Notes under the pieces: generated by a model
Databases searched by the model: none
The model's input: the letters and a program-made list of their open reading frames with translations, nothing else
What the model was told of the DNA's origin: nothing
Translations under genes and position numbers: made by a program
Origin: Gallionellaceae bacterium UBA5126
Lineage (GTDB): Bacteria; Pseudomonadota; Gammaproteobacteria; Burkholderiales; Gallionellaceae
Assembly: GCA_002414205.1 (NCBI GenBank)
Contig: DHYQ01000032.1
Location: forward strand, 1-10,436
Direction of reading: 5' to 3'
Length of the DNA stretch: 10,436 nt
In this document: piece after piece, positions 1-7,582 of the stretch
Layout: every line of letters begins with the position of its first letter
How positions within the stretch are numbered: the first letter of the stretch is position 1

Positions 1-1037
1 CGCGAATAAATGTAAATCAAGGCCCGGCGATAGTGTTCATCGGCACGATTGGCCGCATGATCGGGCGAGCGGGCGGACAGGGCCAGCAATTCGGGACTGA
101 AGTCCACCAAGCGCTCCGACAAACTCAGCCGGGTGCCCAATAAATGCGTTTCGTCCAGATAATGCCCCATCGCCACGGCGGCGTGCTGCTGCACCGCATG
201 GCGCATCACATCGTGCGTCACAAAGGGATTGCCATCGCGGTCGCCGCCAATCCAGCTTCCCACGCGCAACAGCGACGGCACCTGCATGTCCTTGTCGAAA
301 CGCGATTCAAATTCCTTTTCCAGCTTGGCGTAAATCTGCGGAATTTCGCTCAAGAAGGTATAGCGGTAGTACTCCAAACCGTTTTTGATTTCGTCGCGCA
401 CGGTCAGCTTGGCCGGGCGCAACATGCGGGTCTGCCACAGAATCAGCACAAAGCGATGCAGCGCTTCCTCATTGTCCGCCAACTCTTCCGGGGTCATTTC
501 GATACGATCGCGGTCGTACAGCAACTTGGAAATAATCAGTTGGCAGTCCAGGATGCTCTTGCGTTGCACCTCGGTCGGGTGCGCAGTCAACACCGGCGAA
601 ATCAACGCATTGTTCAGGAAAGTTTGAATATCGGCATTGCTGACTTGGCTGGCCTGCAACAAATCAAACGCGCGCTGCAAGCTCCCCAACTTGGGCGAGG
701 AACCCGATTTCAGGTGCGCACGATGGCGACGGTTATGGTGCAAATCTTCCGCAATGTTGGACAACTGGGAGAAATAACTGAAGGCGCGCACCACCACCAG
801 CGTTTCAGCCGTGGTCAGGGCATTCAAGGTGTTTTCCAGCAGCTCACGATCGCGGTCATGGCGGGTCTTGCGAAAACGCACCGCCACGCGGCGTACGTTT
901 TCGATCAGCTCATAAGATGCGTCGCCTTCTTGCTCACGCAAGGTTTCGCCCAAAATACGCCCCAACAGGCGTACATCGTCACGCAATGGTTGGTCTTTGC
1001 TGGAAATATCGGTCGGGGTGGAGATCAAATTCATCAT
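1..1037 (-). CDS. ppc: Phosphoenolpyruvate carboxylase, N-terminal part (cut by window edge)
   Basis: Carboxylates phosphoenolpyruvate with bicarbonate to oxaloacetate, the cytosolic anaplerotic step feeding the TCA cycle. About 345 codons are present without a stop; the family is usually near 900 residues, so roughly the last 60% lies beyond the left edge. Visible family motifs are VLTAHPTE around residue 153, which carries the catalytic histidine (His138 in E. coli), and [10 protein letters not shown] around residues 262-271. The reading begins [10 protein letters not shown]. Two adjacent ATGs (1037 and 1034) are possible; a weak GAGAAG lies immediately upstream and is better spaced for the second, so the true start may be one codon in. 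The gene is divergent from hemC, with only 76 bp between them. Family assignment is very secure from the two motifs and the continuous open frame. Confidence 0.95.
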   Translation of the reverse strand, partial: MMNLISTPTDISSKDQPLRDDVRLLGRILGETLREQEGDASYELIENVRRVAVRFRKTRHDRDRELLENTLNALTTAETLVVVRAFSYFSQLSNIAEDLHHNRRHRAHLKSGSSPKLGSLQRAFDLLQASQVSNADIQTFLNNALISPVLTAHPTEVQRKSILDCQLIISKLLYDRDRIEMTPEELADNEEALHRFVLILWQTRMLRPAKLTVRDEIKNGLEYYRYTFLSEIPQIYAKLEKEFESRFDKDMQVPSLLRVGSWIGGDRDGNPFVTHDVMRHAVQQHAAVAMGHYLDETHLLGTRLSLSERLVDFSPELLALSARSPDHAANRADEHYRRALIYIYS

Positions 1038-1053
1038 CTTCTCGGCGCAAAAG

Positions 1054-1084
1054 CGCGGCGCACCCTATGCTAGAATGCGCCGCG
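1054..1084. repeat. Perfect 9-bp inverted repeat in the ppc/hemC divergent region
   Basis: The left arm CGCGGCGCA (1054-1062) and right arm TGCGCCGCG (1076-1084) are exact reverse complements separated by 13 bases. The spacer holds TATGCT, a candidate -10 box for hemC. Symmetry around a promoter element between two divergent genes is what an operator looks like, but GC-rich arms of this kind can also arise by chance. No known regulator consensus was recognised. Confidence 0.5.
1066..1071 (+). promoter_or_regulatory. Candidate -10 box for the hemC operon
   Basis: TATGCT is followed by AGAATGCGCC, a context often seen at proteobacterial sigma-70 starts. No good -35 hexamer is found 16-18 bases upstream (the area reads GCGC-rich), so the promoter would be weak or activator dependent. 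Transcription would start near 1078, giving a leader of about 36 bases before the hemC ATG. This is inference from motif and position only. Confidence 0.35.
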
Positions 1085-1113
1085 ATATATCACTACTTCA
1101 TTAGGAAATGCTT

Positions 1114-2058
1114 ATGAGTCAGACTCTCCCAACACCTCCCGCCCGTCTGGTTATTGCTTCGCGCGAGAGTGCGTTGGCCATGTGGCAAGCAGAGCATATT
1201 CAAGGCAAACTGCGCGCATTATATCCGCAAACTGAAGTCAGCATATTGGGGATGACGACGCAAGGCGATCAAATCCTGAATGTCACCCTGTCCAAAATCG
1301 GCGGCAAAGGCTTGTTCGTCAAGGAATTGGAAGTCGCACTGGAAGAAGGGCGCGCCGATTTGGCCGTGCATTCCCTGAAAGATGTGCCCATGACCATGCC
1401 GGAAGGTTTTACCCTGGCCGCCATTGGTGAGCGTGAAGATCCGCTGGATGCCTTTGTCTCCAATCACTTTACTTCCCTGCAAGACCTGCCTGCGGGCAGT
1501 GTGGTCGGCACCTCCAGCCTGCGCCGTGAAAGCCAGTTGCGCGCCCGTTTCCCGCATCTAGTCGTGCAACCGCTACGCGGCAACGTGCAGACACGTTTGC
1601 GCAAGCTGGACGAGGGGCAATATGCCGCGATTATTTTGGCGGCTGCCGGGCTGAAGCGTCTGGGCTTGGGCGAGCGCATCCGCGCCGTGATTTCCAGCGA
1701 TGACAGCCTGCCCGCCGTGGGCCAGGGCGCGCTGGGCATTGAAACCCGCGCCGACCGCGCCGATGTCATCGCCGCACTGGCTCCGCTGCACCATGCCGCC
1801 AGCGCCGCCTGCGTGCTGGCCGAGCGCGCCATGAGCCGCGCCCTGGCCGGAAGCTGCCAGGTGCCGCTGGGCGGTTTCGCTGAAATCATCGACGGTCGTT
1901 TGCGCATGCGCGGCTTTGTCGCCACGCCGGACGGCTCGCAAATGCTGCGTGCCGAATTGTTTGGCGACATTCATCAACCCGAAGCCCTGGGGCAACAAGT
2001 CGCCGATGCGCTGCGTGCCCAAGGCGCTGACGCCATTCTCGCCGCGCTCAATGACTAA
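1114..2058 (+). CDS. hemC: Porphobilinogen deaminase (hydroxymethylbilane synthase)
   Basis: Polymerises four porphobilinogen units into hydroxymethylbilane in the cytosol, the step before uroporphyrinogen III. The product is 314 residues, normal for the family. Visible hallmarks are VHSLKDVP with the catalytic Asp at residue 90 (Asp84 in E. coli), the [12 protein letters not shown] segment that binds the growing chain, and [11 protein letters not shown] with Cys248, the attachment point of the dipyrromethane cofactor. ATG 1114 is preferred over the ATG at 1108 because AGGA at 1103-1106 then sits 7 bases upstream; the 1108 start would leave only 1 base. It is the first gene of a hemC-hemD-hemX-hemY operon and overlaps hemD by 8 bases, suggesting translational coupling. 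All key residues are present, so it should be active. Confidence 0.97.
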   Translation: MSQTLPTPPARLVIASRESALAMWQAEHIQGKLRALYPQTEVSILGMTTQGDQILNVTLSKIGGKGLFVKELEVALEEGRADLAVHSLKDVPMTMPEGFTLAAIGEREDPLDAFVSNHFTSLQDLPAGSVVGTSSLRRESQLRARFPHLVVQPLRGNVQTRLRKLDEGQYAAIILAAAGLKRLGLGERIRAVISSDDSLPAVGQGALGIETRADRADVIAALAPLHHAASAACVLAERAMSRALAGSCQVPLGGFAEIIDGRLRMRGFVATPDGSQMLRAELFGDIHQPEALGQQVADALRAQGADAILAALND

Positions 2059-2800
2059 ACTGGCTGGCCGTCGCATCCTCGTCACCCGCCCGAATCATCA
2101 GGCGGGAGCGTTGGTGCAGGCCATTGCCGCAGCCGGGGGAGTTCCTCTGCTGCACCCTCTGCTCCACATCCACCCGACCACCGACCCAGCCGGTCTGGCA
2201 GCCTCACTGGCGCACCTGCACGACTACGCTTGGTTGATTTTTGTCAGCGCCAACGCAGTCGAATTTGGCGTGAGCGCCGTGCAACAAAGCGGGCAGCGCA
2301 TCCAGCAACCGGTGATCGCGGTGGGCGCGGCAACGGCACGGGCGCTGCGCGCCCAAGGTGTAAGCCAAGTGTTGCAACCAGCCGAGGACTTTGACAGCGA
2401 AGGCGTGTTGGCGCTGCCGGAATTGCAAAAAATCGCCGGTCAGCGCGTGCTGATCTTTCGCGGCAATGGCGGACGCGAGTTGCTGGGCGAAACGTTAAGC
2501 GCGCGTGGCGCAAGCGTGACTTACGCCGAATGCTACCAGCGTAGCCTGCCCGAACACCTGGACGTGGACTGGGCCAACGTCGATGCCATCACGGTCACCA
2601 GTAGCGAGGCCCTGCGCCATCTCACCACACTGGTCGCAGCCCGCGTCTATTCCCTTCCCCTTTTTGTGCCACACCCACGCATTGCTGCCTTGGCGCAGCA
2701 GCAGGGCTGGCAACAGGTGCGACTCACCGCCAGCGGTGATGACGGCTTGTTGCAAGGCCTGTACGACTGGGCCGCACCCGCCGAGGCTTGCCTGTCATGA
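2051..2800 (+). CDS. hemD: Uroporphyrinogen-III synthase
   Basis: Cyclises hydroxymethylbilane with inversion of ring D to give uroporphyrinogen III. The product is 249 residues, matching the family's usual 240-270. HemD is poorly conserved in sequence; supporting features are the N-terminal ILVTRP motif (residues 8-13), the central VSANAV segment of the first lobe, and VTSSEAL with Thr183-Ser184-Ser185 in the second lobe, typical of the conserved TS(S/N) patch in this family. The ATG at 2051 lies inside the end of hemC (ATGACTAA overlap, 8 bases). A longer open frame begins at 1916 but would add 45 residues unlike any HemD. The gene ends in an ATGA overlap with hemX. Position directly after hemC makes the call secure despite modest motif strength. 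Confidence 0.93.
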   Translation: MTKLAGRRILVTRPNHQAGALVQAIAAAGGVPLLHPLLHIHPTTDPAGLAASLAHLHDYAWLIFVSANAVEFGVSAVQQSGQRIQQPVIAVGAATARALRAQGVSQVLQPAEDFDSEGVLALPELQKIAGQRVLIFRGNGGRELLGETLSARGASVTYAECYQRSLPEHLDVDWANVDAITVTSSEALRHLTTLVAARVYSLPLFVPHPRIAALAQQQGWQQVRLTASGDDGLLQGLYDWAAPAEACLS

Positions 2801-3900
2801 CCGACCCCGTTTTACCGCCCCCCGCGACCGTGGAAGCACCATCCACCCCGGTCACGCCTGCCCCGGCACCCGAAAAACCGGCTCCAGCACGTTTTTCCGT
2901 GGCCGATTTTCTGGCACACGTCAGCATCAGCCAGATGAGCATGGCCCTCATCGTACTGGTCTTCGCTTGGCAGTGGGTAGACAGCCGCATCACCCTTAAC
3001 GACATGCAGACGCAACTCGCCCAAAAAATTGCCGAGATGGATGGCAGCAGCAAGGCGAACCAACTGCTGCTCAACCATAGCCAGGAAGAGTTGCGGCAAC
3101 TGGCGGGTAAAGTCATTGCCCTGGAAAATCATTACGCAGAAGCGCAAAGTCAACGCGCAGCCTTGGAAACGCTGTACAACGATCTGTCCAGCAACCGTGA
3201 CGACACCGCGCTGACAGAAGTCGAGCATTTATTGATGATTGCCATCCAGCAGTTACAACTGTCCGCCAATCTGAAAACCGCCCTGGCCGCCCTGCAAAGT
3301 GCCGATGATCGTCTGGATCGCATGAAGCGCGCCAATCTGGAACCTTTACGCAAGGCCATCGGCCGTAATATCGAGCAGTTACGTGCCGCGCCCGATGTCG
3401 ACTTGTCCAGTTTAAGCTATGACCTTGACCGCATGATCGAAGGCGTGAACGGCTTGCCGCTGGTCTATCAACCCACGCGCGCCACAAAAACCGCGATCAC
3501 CACGCCAAAAAACACCGACAGCCCCATCTGGCAACGCTTGACTCAGGAAATCTGGCAGGAAGTGCGGCAATTGATTCGGGTGGAAGACACCGGCAAACCG
3601 GTCATTCCGCTGCTGCCGCCGGAACAGGAATACTTCCTGCGCGAAAATCTCAAGCTACATCTGCTCAATGCACGTCTGGCGCTGTTGACCCGTGACGAGA
3701 CCGCCTTCCGCCAGGAACTGCGACAAATTGAACAATGGAGCGGGCGTTATTTCGACACGCCACGTGCCGAAACCCAGGCTTGGCTCAACATGCTGAAAAA
3801 ACTCGCGGCCAGTCCACTGCGCGTGGAGCTGCCGGACTTGACCCCCAGCCTGCAACTGGTGCGTGACTACCGCCAGGCACGTGAGAAGGCCGCACGATGA
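2797..3900 (+). CDS. hemX: HemX family membrane protein of the heme operon
   Basis: The product is 367 residues with a Pro/Ala-rich N-terminal tail (about residues 6-31), one hydrophobic membrane segment near residues 47-62 (ALIVLVFAWQW core), then a coiled-coil-like, Gln/Leu/Ala-rich stretch and a long helical C-terminal domain. This is the architecture of the HemX family. Members are often labelled uroporphyrinogen-III C-methyltransferase, but no SAM-dependent tetrapyrrole methylase motifs are visible here, so that enzymatic label should not be adopted. It probably has a short N-terminal side in the cytoplasm with the bulk on the periplasmic side; topology is inferred. Start ATG 2797 overlaps the hemD stop (ATGA); an upstream in-frame TTG at 2788 is less likely. 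The stop overlaps the hemY start in the same way. The precise role is unknown. Confidence 0.9.
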   Translation: MTDPVLPPPATVEAPSTPVTPAPAPEKPAPARFSVADFLAHVSISQMSMALIVLVFAWQWVDSRITLNDMQTQLAQKIAEMDGSSKANQLLLNHSQEELRQLAGKVIALENHYAEAQSQRAALETLYNDLSSNRDDTALTEVEHLLMIAIQQLQLSANLKTALAALQSADDRLDRMKRANLEPLRKAIGRNIEQLRAAPDVDLSSLSYDLDRMIEGVNGLPLVYQPTRATKTAITTPKNTDSPIWQRLTQEIWQEVRQLIRVEDTGKPVIPLLPPEQEYFLRENLKLHLLNARLALLTRDETAFRQELRQIEQWSGRYFDTPRAETQAWLNMLKKLAASPLRVELPDLTPSLQLVRDYRQAREKAAR

Positions 3901-5057
3901 AATATCTGTTCTGGGTATTGATGCTGTTTGCCGCAGCGGTGGCCATGACACTGGCCTCGCATACGCCAGCGTTCGTATTGATCCTGTACGGACAGCACAA
4001 AATCACCTTCTCGCTGATTCTGTTTGTTTTATTGCTGGTGACGCTGTTTGTGCTGGGCTATAGCCTGGTACGTTTCATTATCACCGCCCTGCAACTGCCG
4101 CTGTATGTGCGCAATTTCCGCGAAGAGCGCAGCCAGAACAAACGCCGCGCCATGCTGGATCAAGCGCTGCTGGCCTATTTCGAGGGACGGTATGCCGCTG
4201 CCGAAAAAGCCGCCGCCGACGCCATGACCCTGGGCGAGACCTCACCGGTTTACCCACTGATTGCGGCACGGGCGGCACATGCCCTGCAACAATACGTTAA
4301 ACGCGACACCTATCTGTCGACCTTGGAAGAAGGCAACGTGATGCGCCAGATGGCCACGGCCGAGTTCATGCTGGAGCAACGCCAGCCAGAATCAGCGCTG
4401 GCCGCCCTGCAAACCCTGGCAGAAGCGGGGGGCGGCAGCCATGTAGCCGCACTGCGACTGGCACTCAAGGCTCATCAGCAAGCGGAACACTGGGACGAAG
4501 CCCTGCAAGTCCTGGAGCAACTGGAACGCCGTGATGCCGTGGAAAGCACCACCGCCACCCTGTTGCGACAGCAAGCCTTTCTCGCCGGCATCGCACGACA
4601 ACACGACCTGCCCGCCTTGCAAACGTACTGGAAAAATTTGCCCGGCGAATTTCGCCAACGCAGCAAACTGGCGGCAGCGGCGGCACGCGCACTGCTGGCG
4701 CTGGGGGCCGATACGCAAGCGGCCGACATCCTGGCGGAAAGTTTGGAGAAACACTGGGACAGCGAGCTGATTGGGCTGTATGGCGATTGCCATTCGTCGG
4801 AAGCATTAAAGCAGATTGAACGGGCGGAGATTTGGCTCAAACGGTATTCAGAGGATGCCGCTTTGCTACTGACTTTGGGTAAACTTTGCACCTATCAAGA
4901 ATTGTGGGGCAAGGCCAAAACCTATCTGGATGCCAGTATCGGCATTGCGCCCAGCGCAGCCGCTTATACCGCGCTGGGCCAGTTGACCGAAAAACTGGGC
5001 GCATCCCCCTTTACTTATTACCAACGGGCAGCCGAACTGTCCAAGCGCGCTTCCTGA
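3897..5057 (+). CDS. hemY: HemY family TPR membrane protein of the heme operon
   Basis: The product is 386 residues. Two hydrophobic segments at about residues 3-20 and 38-61 form the HemY N-terminal membrane region, followed by a long alpha-helical domain with tetratricopeptide-like repeats (for example the GRYAAAEKAAADAM segment and the C-terminal LGKLCTYQELWGKAKTYLD region). This is the proteobacterial HemY of hemCDXY operons, a presumed scaffold or assembly factor for late heme synthesis; it is not the oxygen-dependent protoporphyrinogen oxidase that shares the name HemY in Gram-positive bacteria. The ATG overlaps the hemX stop (ATGA), supporting translational coupling. The length is typical of the family. 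It is the last recognised hem gene; the next gene starts 34 bases later with its own strong ribosome binding site. Confidence 0.92.
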   Translation: MKYLFWVLMLFAAAVAMTLASHTPAFVLILYGQHKITFSLILFVLLLVTLFVLGYSLVRFIITALQLPLYVRNFREERSQNKRRAMLDQALLAYFEGRYAAAEKAAADAMTLGETSPVYPLIAARAAHALQQYVKRDTYLSTLEEGNVMRQMATAEFMLEQRQPESALAALQTLAEAGGGSHVAALRLALKAHQQAEHWDEALQVLEQLERRDAVESTTATLLRQQAFLAGIARQHDLPALQTYWKNLPGEFRQRSKLAAAAARALLALGADTQAADILAESLEKHWDSELIGLYGDCHSSEALKQIERAEIWLKRYSEDAALLLTLGKLCTYQELWGKAKTYLDASIGIAPSAAAYTALGQLTEKLGASPFTYYQRAAELSKRAS

Positions 5058-5091
5058 ACTGGAAGGCGCATTTTACTTTCAGGAGAGCATC

Positions 5092-5610
5092 ATGAATATC
5101 AAGGGAATGATCTGTTTTTCCCTCTGTCTGTTACTGGCCCCGTCCGTTTGGGCTACCGGCAAGGTGTACAAATGCAAAAATGCCCAAGGCTCGGTCAGCT
5201 ATCAGGATATTCCCTGTAGCCAACCCAATGACGCCGTGTCGAACTGGGATGCCAAAAAAGGCAATGCTGGCAAGTTGGTACTGGATGTCGGCGACGGTGG
5301 ACAGTTTTTTGTCGATGCCAAAGTCAATGGCCAAAGCATGCTGTTCAAAATTGATAGCAGCGCCTCTTTTGTCACGCTGCCGTATGCCATGGGCATGACC
5401 GCCCAGCTCACCTGCCAGGACGGCAGCAGCAACACCGGCACGACCGGCTGCGCCACCACCATCAACACCCTGAATTTCGGGCCATTCACCTTGTCCGGCG
5501 TGAAAGCCATGCTATCCCCTTCCGCCAGCCAACCCGTGCTGGGCATCAATGTGCTGCGACAGTTCAACGTCACCCCGGAAGGTAGTCGCATGACCATCTC
5601 GGCCAAATAA
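5092..5610 (+). CDS. Secreted DUF4124 / retropepsin-like protein with altered active-site motif
   Basis: The product is 172 residues. Residues 1-21 form a signal peptide (hydrophobic core then a likely cleavage after VWA), so it is exported. Residues 24-42 (KVYKC...VSYQDIPC) match the start of DUF4124, a short periplasmic domain. Residues 65-171 follow the pattern of clan AA (retropepsin-like, TIGR02281-type) domains: beta strands, VNGQ, a hydrophobic-Asp site, and VLGINVL near residue 150 corresponding to the conserved LLG-x-x-xL. The active-site triplet, normally Asp-Thr/Ser-Gly, is Asp88-Ser89-Ser90, so proteolysis is doubtful. Four Cys (28, 42, 108, 120) could form disulfides; the next gene encodes a disulfide isomerase. 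The start is supported by AGGAGA at 5081-5086, 5 bases before ATG. Function unknown; family assignment is by pattern only. Confidence 0.8.
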   Translation: MNIKGMICFSLCLLLAPSVWATGKVYKCKNAQGSVSYQDIPCSQPNDAVSNWDAKKGNAGKLVLDVGDGGQFFVDAKVNGQSMLFKIDSSASFVTLPYAMGMTAQLTCQDGSSNTGTTGCATTINTLNFGPFTLSGVKAMLSPSASQPVLGINVLRQFNVTPEGSRMTISAK

Positions 5611-5661
5611 TCCACCTCCCTCCGAGGCCCTTTGCCCACTCGATTCCAACGAAAGTCCGTC

Positions 5662-6360
5662 ATGAAAAAAATTCTGTCTTTGTTATTGCTCTCCTTATCC
5701 CTGACCGCCCACGCCGGTGAAGCCGAAATCCGCCAATCCTTGCTGGGCAAATTCCCCTCGCTGGGCAAGATCGACCACATCGTCAAAACACCTTACTCCG
5801 GGCTGTACGAAGTCGTCATTGGCGACCAGTTGTTGTACACCGACGAACAGGGACTGTATTTATTTGACGGCAGCATCATTGAGGTCAAAACACGTACCAA
5901 CCTGACCGAAAAGCGTAGCAAGCAACTGTTCGCCATCGAGTTCGACAAGTTGCCGCTGGACATTGCCGTGAAGAAGGTCAAGGGGAACGGCAAGCGCAAA
6001 ATGGCCTACTTCACTGACCCGAATTGCGGTTATTGCAAGAAACTGGAAAAGGAATTGGCCAAGGTGACCGACGTCACGCTGTATCTGTTCATGTATCCGA
6101 TTTTTAATGGCTCCGAAGAACTGGTCCGCGACGTGCGCTGTGCCAAGAATCCCGGCAAGGCTTGGGACGATCTGATGCTAAACGGCACAGCCCCGGCCAA
6201 GGGCAACTGCAAGGTACCCACCGACAAGGTGCGTGCGCTGGGTGAAAAAATGCGCATCAACGGCACACCCAACCTGATCTTCGGCGATGGCTCCCAAGTG
6301 CCCGGCTACCTGCCCGCCGAAGAATTGGAAAAACACCTCAACGACGCGCTGAAAAAATAA
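5662..6360 (+). CDS. dsbC: DsbC-type thiol:disulfide interchange protein (disulfide isomerase)
   Basis: Periplasmic thioredoxin-fold protein expected to reshuffle wrong disulfides in exported proteins, kept reduced by DsbD-like donors. The product is 232 residues, close to E. coli DsbC with its signal. Residues 1-18 are a signal peptide (MKK, Leu-rich core, likely cleavage after AHA). Residues about 19-85 resemble the DsbC dimerisation domain. The redox motif is C122-G-Y-C125, the cis-proline is in GTP (Pro203), and a second Cys pair, C160 and C183, matches the structural disulfide of E. coli DsbC. ATG 5662 is chosen because it begins a clean signal peptide; a TTG 30 bases upstream would spoil it. 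The ribosome site is weak (GAAAG). It lies between a secreted Cys-containing protein and a signalling protein. Confidence 0.92.
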   Translation: MKKILSLLLLSLSLTAHAGEAEIRQSLLGKFPSLGKIDHIVKTPYSGLYEVVIGDQLLYTDEQGLYLFDGSIIEVKTRTNLTEKRSKQLFAIEFDKLPLDIAVKKVKGNGKRKMAYFTDPNCGYCKKLEKELAKVTDVTLYLFMYPIFNGSEELVRDVRCAKNPGKAWDDLMLNGTAPAKGNCKVPTDKVRALGEKMRINGTPNLIFGDGSQVPGYLPAEELEKHLNDALKK

Positions 6361-6361
6361 C

Positions 6362-7315
6362 ATGCTGCCCATGATGGAACACCTGCCCTGCGATGTGTTT
6401 GTGCAAGCGGTGGCACAATCGCAGGATGGCATCACCATCGCCGATGCCCGTGCAAATTATGCATTGGTGTATGTCAACAGCGGCTTTGAGCACTTAACCG
6501 GCTACAGCGCAGCGGAAATCATTCAAGAGGGCTATCGCTTGCTGCAACGCGAGGATACCGAACAGCCGGAATTGCACATTCTGCGTGTTGCCATGGAGCG
6601 TGGCGAAGGCTGTCAGGTGGTGCTGCGCAATTACCGCAAAGATGGCTCCATGTTCTGGAACGAATTGAGTCTGTCGCCGGTACACGATGTGGCCGGGAAC
6701 TTGACGCATTACATCGGTGTGCAAAAGGATGTCACCGCACGCAAGATGCTGGAGCAGTATTTGCACCAGAGTAATCTGGAGCTGAAACTGACCAATCAAA
6801 AGCTCAGTGCCAGCCAGCAACTCGATCCGCTGGTCGGCTTGGTCAGTCTGCCCAATTTCTTCAAAACCTTGGACACCATGCTGCTCGGTGCCATTCGCAT
6901 GCACAGTGAATTAGCGCTGCTCATCGTGGAAGTGAATCATTTTGATGCGTTTCAGGCACATTACGGCGACCAGGCCGGAGATGAATGTTTGCGCCAGGTC
7001 GGTCATCTGATCGCCCGCGCCTATACCCGGCACTCGGATACCGCCAGTCGTTATGATGGGCAGCGCTTTGTCATTGCCTCGCTGGAAGCCAATCCTGAGG
7101 AAGTCAGTGCCCATGCCCGCAAATTGAGCGACAAGGTACGCGCCTTGGGGATCCCACATTCTGGCACCGCACAGGGCATTGTCACCTTGAGCATCGGCGG
7201 CGTGGTGCGTACGCCCACGCGCGGCACAACCCGCGACGAATTATTGCAACAAGCCCGACACATGCTGGCGAGCGCCGAACGACATGAACACGCCGCCATC
7301 CGCATTGCCGGTTGA
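6362..7315 (+). CDS. LOV-like PAS domain fused to a degenerate GGDEF domain
   Basis: The product is a soluble 317-residue protein. Residues about 15-128 form a PAS domain very close in pattern to flavin-binding LOV domains (VYVNSGFEHLTGY, NYRKDGSMFWNELSLSPV, HYIGVQKDVT). The LOV signature GxNCRFLQ reads QEGYRLLQ, so the adduct-forming Cys is Tyr58. A short coiled-coil linker (about 128-150) leads to a GGDEF domain (about 154-315, DPLVGL, HYGDQAGD). Its signature is DGQRF (232-236) instead of GGDEF, and the usual metal-binding Asp-x-Asp is E190-V-N192, so cyclase activity is unlikely. The RxxD inhibitory site (R223-HS-D226), correctly spaced 5 residues before the signature, is intact. A c-di-GMP-binding receptor or dead scaffold is the best guess. 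The start follows the dsbC stop by one base without a clear ribosome site; Met4 or Met5 are alternatives. Confidence 0.88.
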   Translation: MLPMMEHLPCDVFVQAVAQSQDGITIADARANYALVYVNSGFEHLTGYSAAEIIQEGYRLLQREDTEQPELHILRVAMERGEGCQVVLRNYRKDGSMFWNELSLSPVHDVAGNLTHYIGVQKDVTARKMLEQYLHQSNLELKLTNQKLSASQQLDPLVGLVSLPNFFKTLDTMLLGAIRMHSELALLIVEVNHFDAFQAHYGDQAGDECLRQVGHLIARAYTRHSDTASRYDGQRFVIASLEANPEEVSAHARKLSDKVRALGIPHSGTAQGIVTLSIGGVVRTPTRGTTRDELLQQARHMLASAERHEHAAIRIAG

Positions 7316-7333
7316 TTTTCAGGAGTACGCCAC

Positions 7334-7582
7334 ATGACATCGCCGATCGAAAAACCTGTCGCGACCGCTGGCAAAGCAGTCAAGGCAGTCACCCGTGTCC
7401 CCGCCATGCTGCTGGTCTGCGGTCTGTTGAATTATGGCTTGATACGCCTGCTCGCCCCGGCAGTCGATCCTGCTGACCTGAGCAACGTCATTGGCCTGGG
7501 TGCCATCTTGGAGGTGGCCTTGCTGGAGATGATCATGCGTATCATGCAACGCAAAAAAGAGGGAGCTGCAAGTGAAATGTAA
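7334..7582 (+). CDS. Small hydrophobic protein of unknown function
   Basis: This is an 82-residue protein I do not recognise. Two hydrophobic stretches, about residues 22-42 (PAMLLVCGLLNYGLIRLL) and 50-70 (SNVIGLGAILEVALLEMIM), suggest a small inner-membrane protein with a basic tail (RIMQRKK). The start is well supported: AGGAG at 7321-7325, 8 bases before ATG. It begins 18 bases after the PAS-GGDEF gene and overlaps the downstream lipoprotein gene by 11 bases, so the two are probably translated together. It could be a partner of that lipoprotein; that is inference from coupling only. Confidence 0.7.
   Translation: MTSPIEKPVATAGKAVKAVTRVPAMLLVCGLLNYGLIRLLAPAVDPADLSNVIGLGAILEVALLEMIMRIMQRKKEGAASEM

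Noticed and set aside
144..1073. Long open frame of 309 codons on the plus strand
   Set aside because: It lies antisense to ppc, whose reading frame carries clear catalytic motifs; the plus-strand product is His/Gln-rich and resembles no protein, as expected for a shadow of a GC-rich gene.
1464..2085. Overlapping minus-strand open frames under hemC
   Set aside because: They are shadows of hemC in other frames with no ribosome site and implausible composition.
4772..5057. Apparent drop in GC and change in codon use at the end of hemY, suggesting a junction
   Set aside because: The reading frame and TPR-like pattern continue normally to the stop, and the change is slight.
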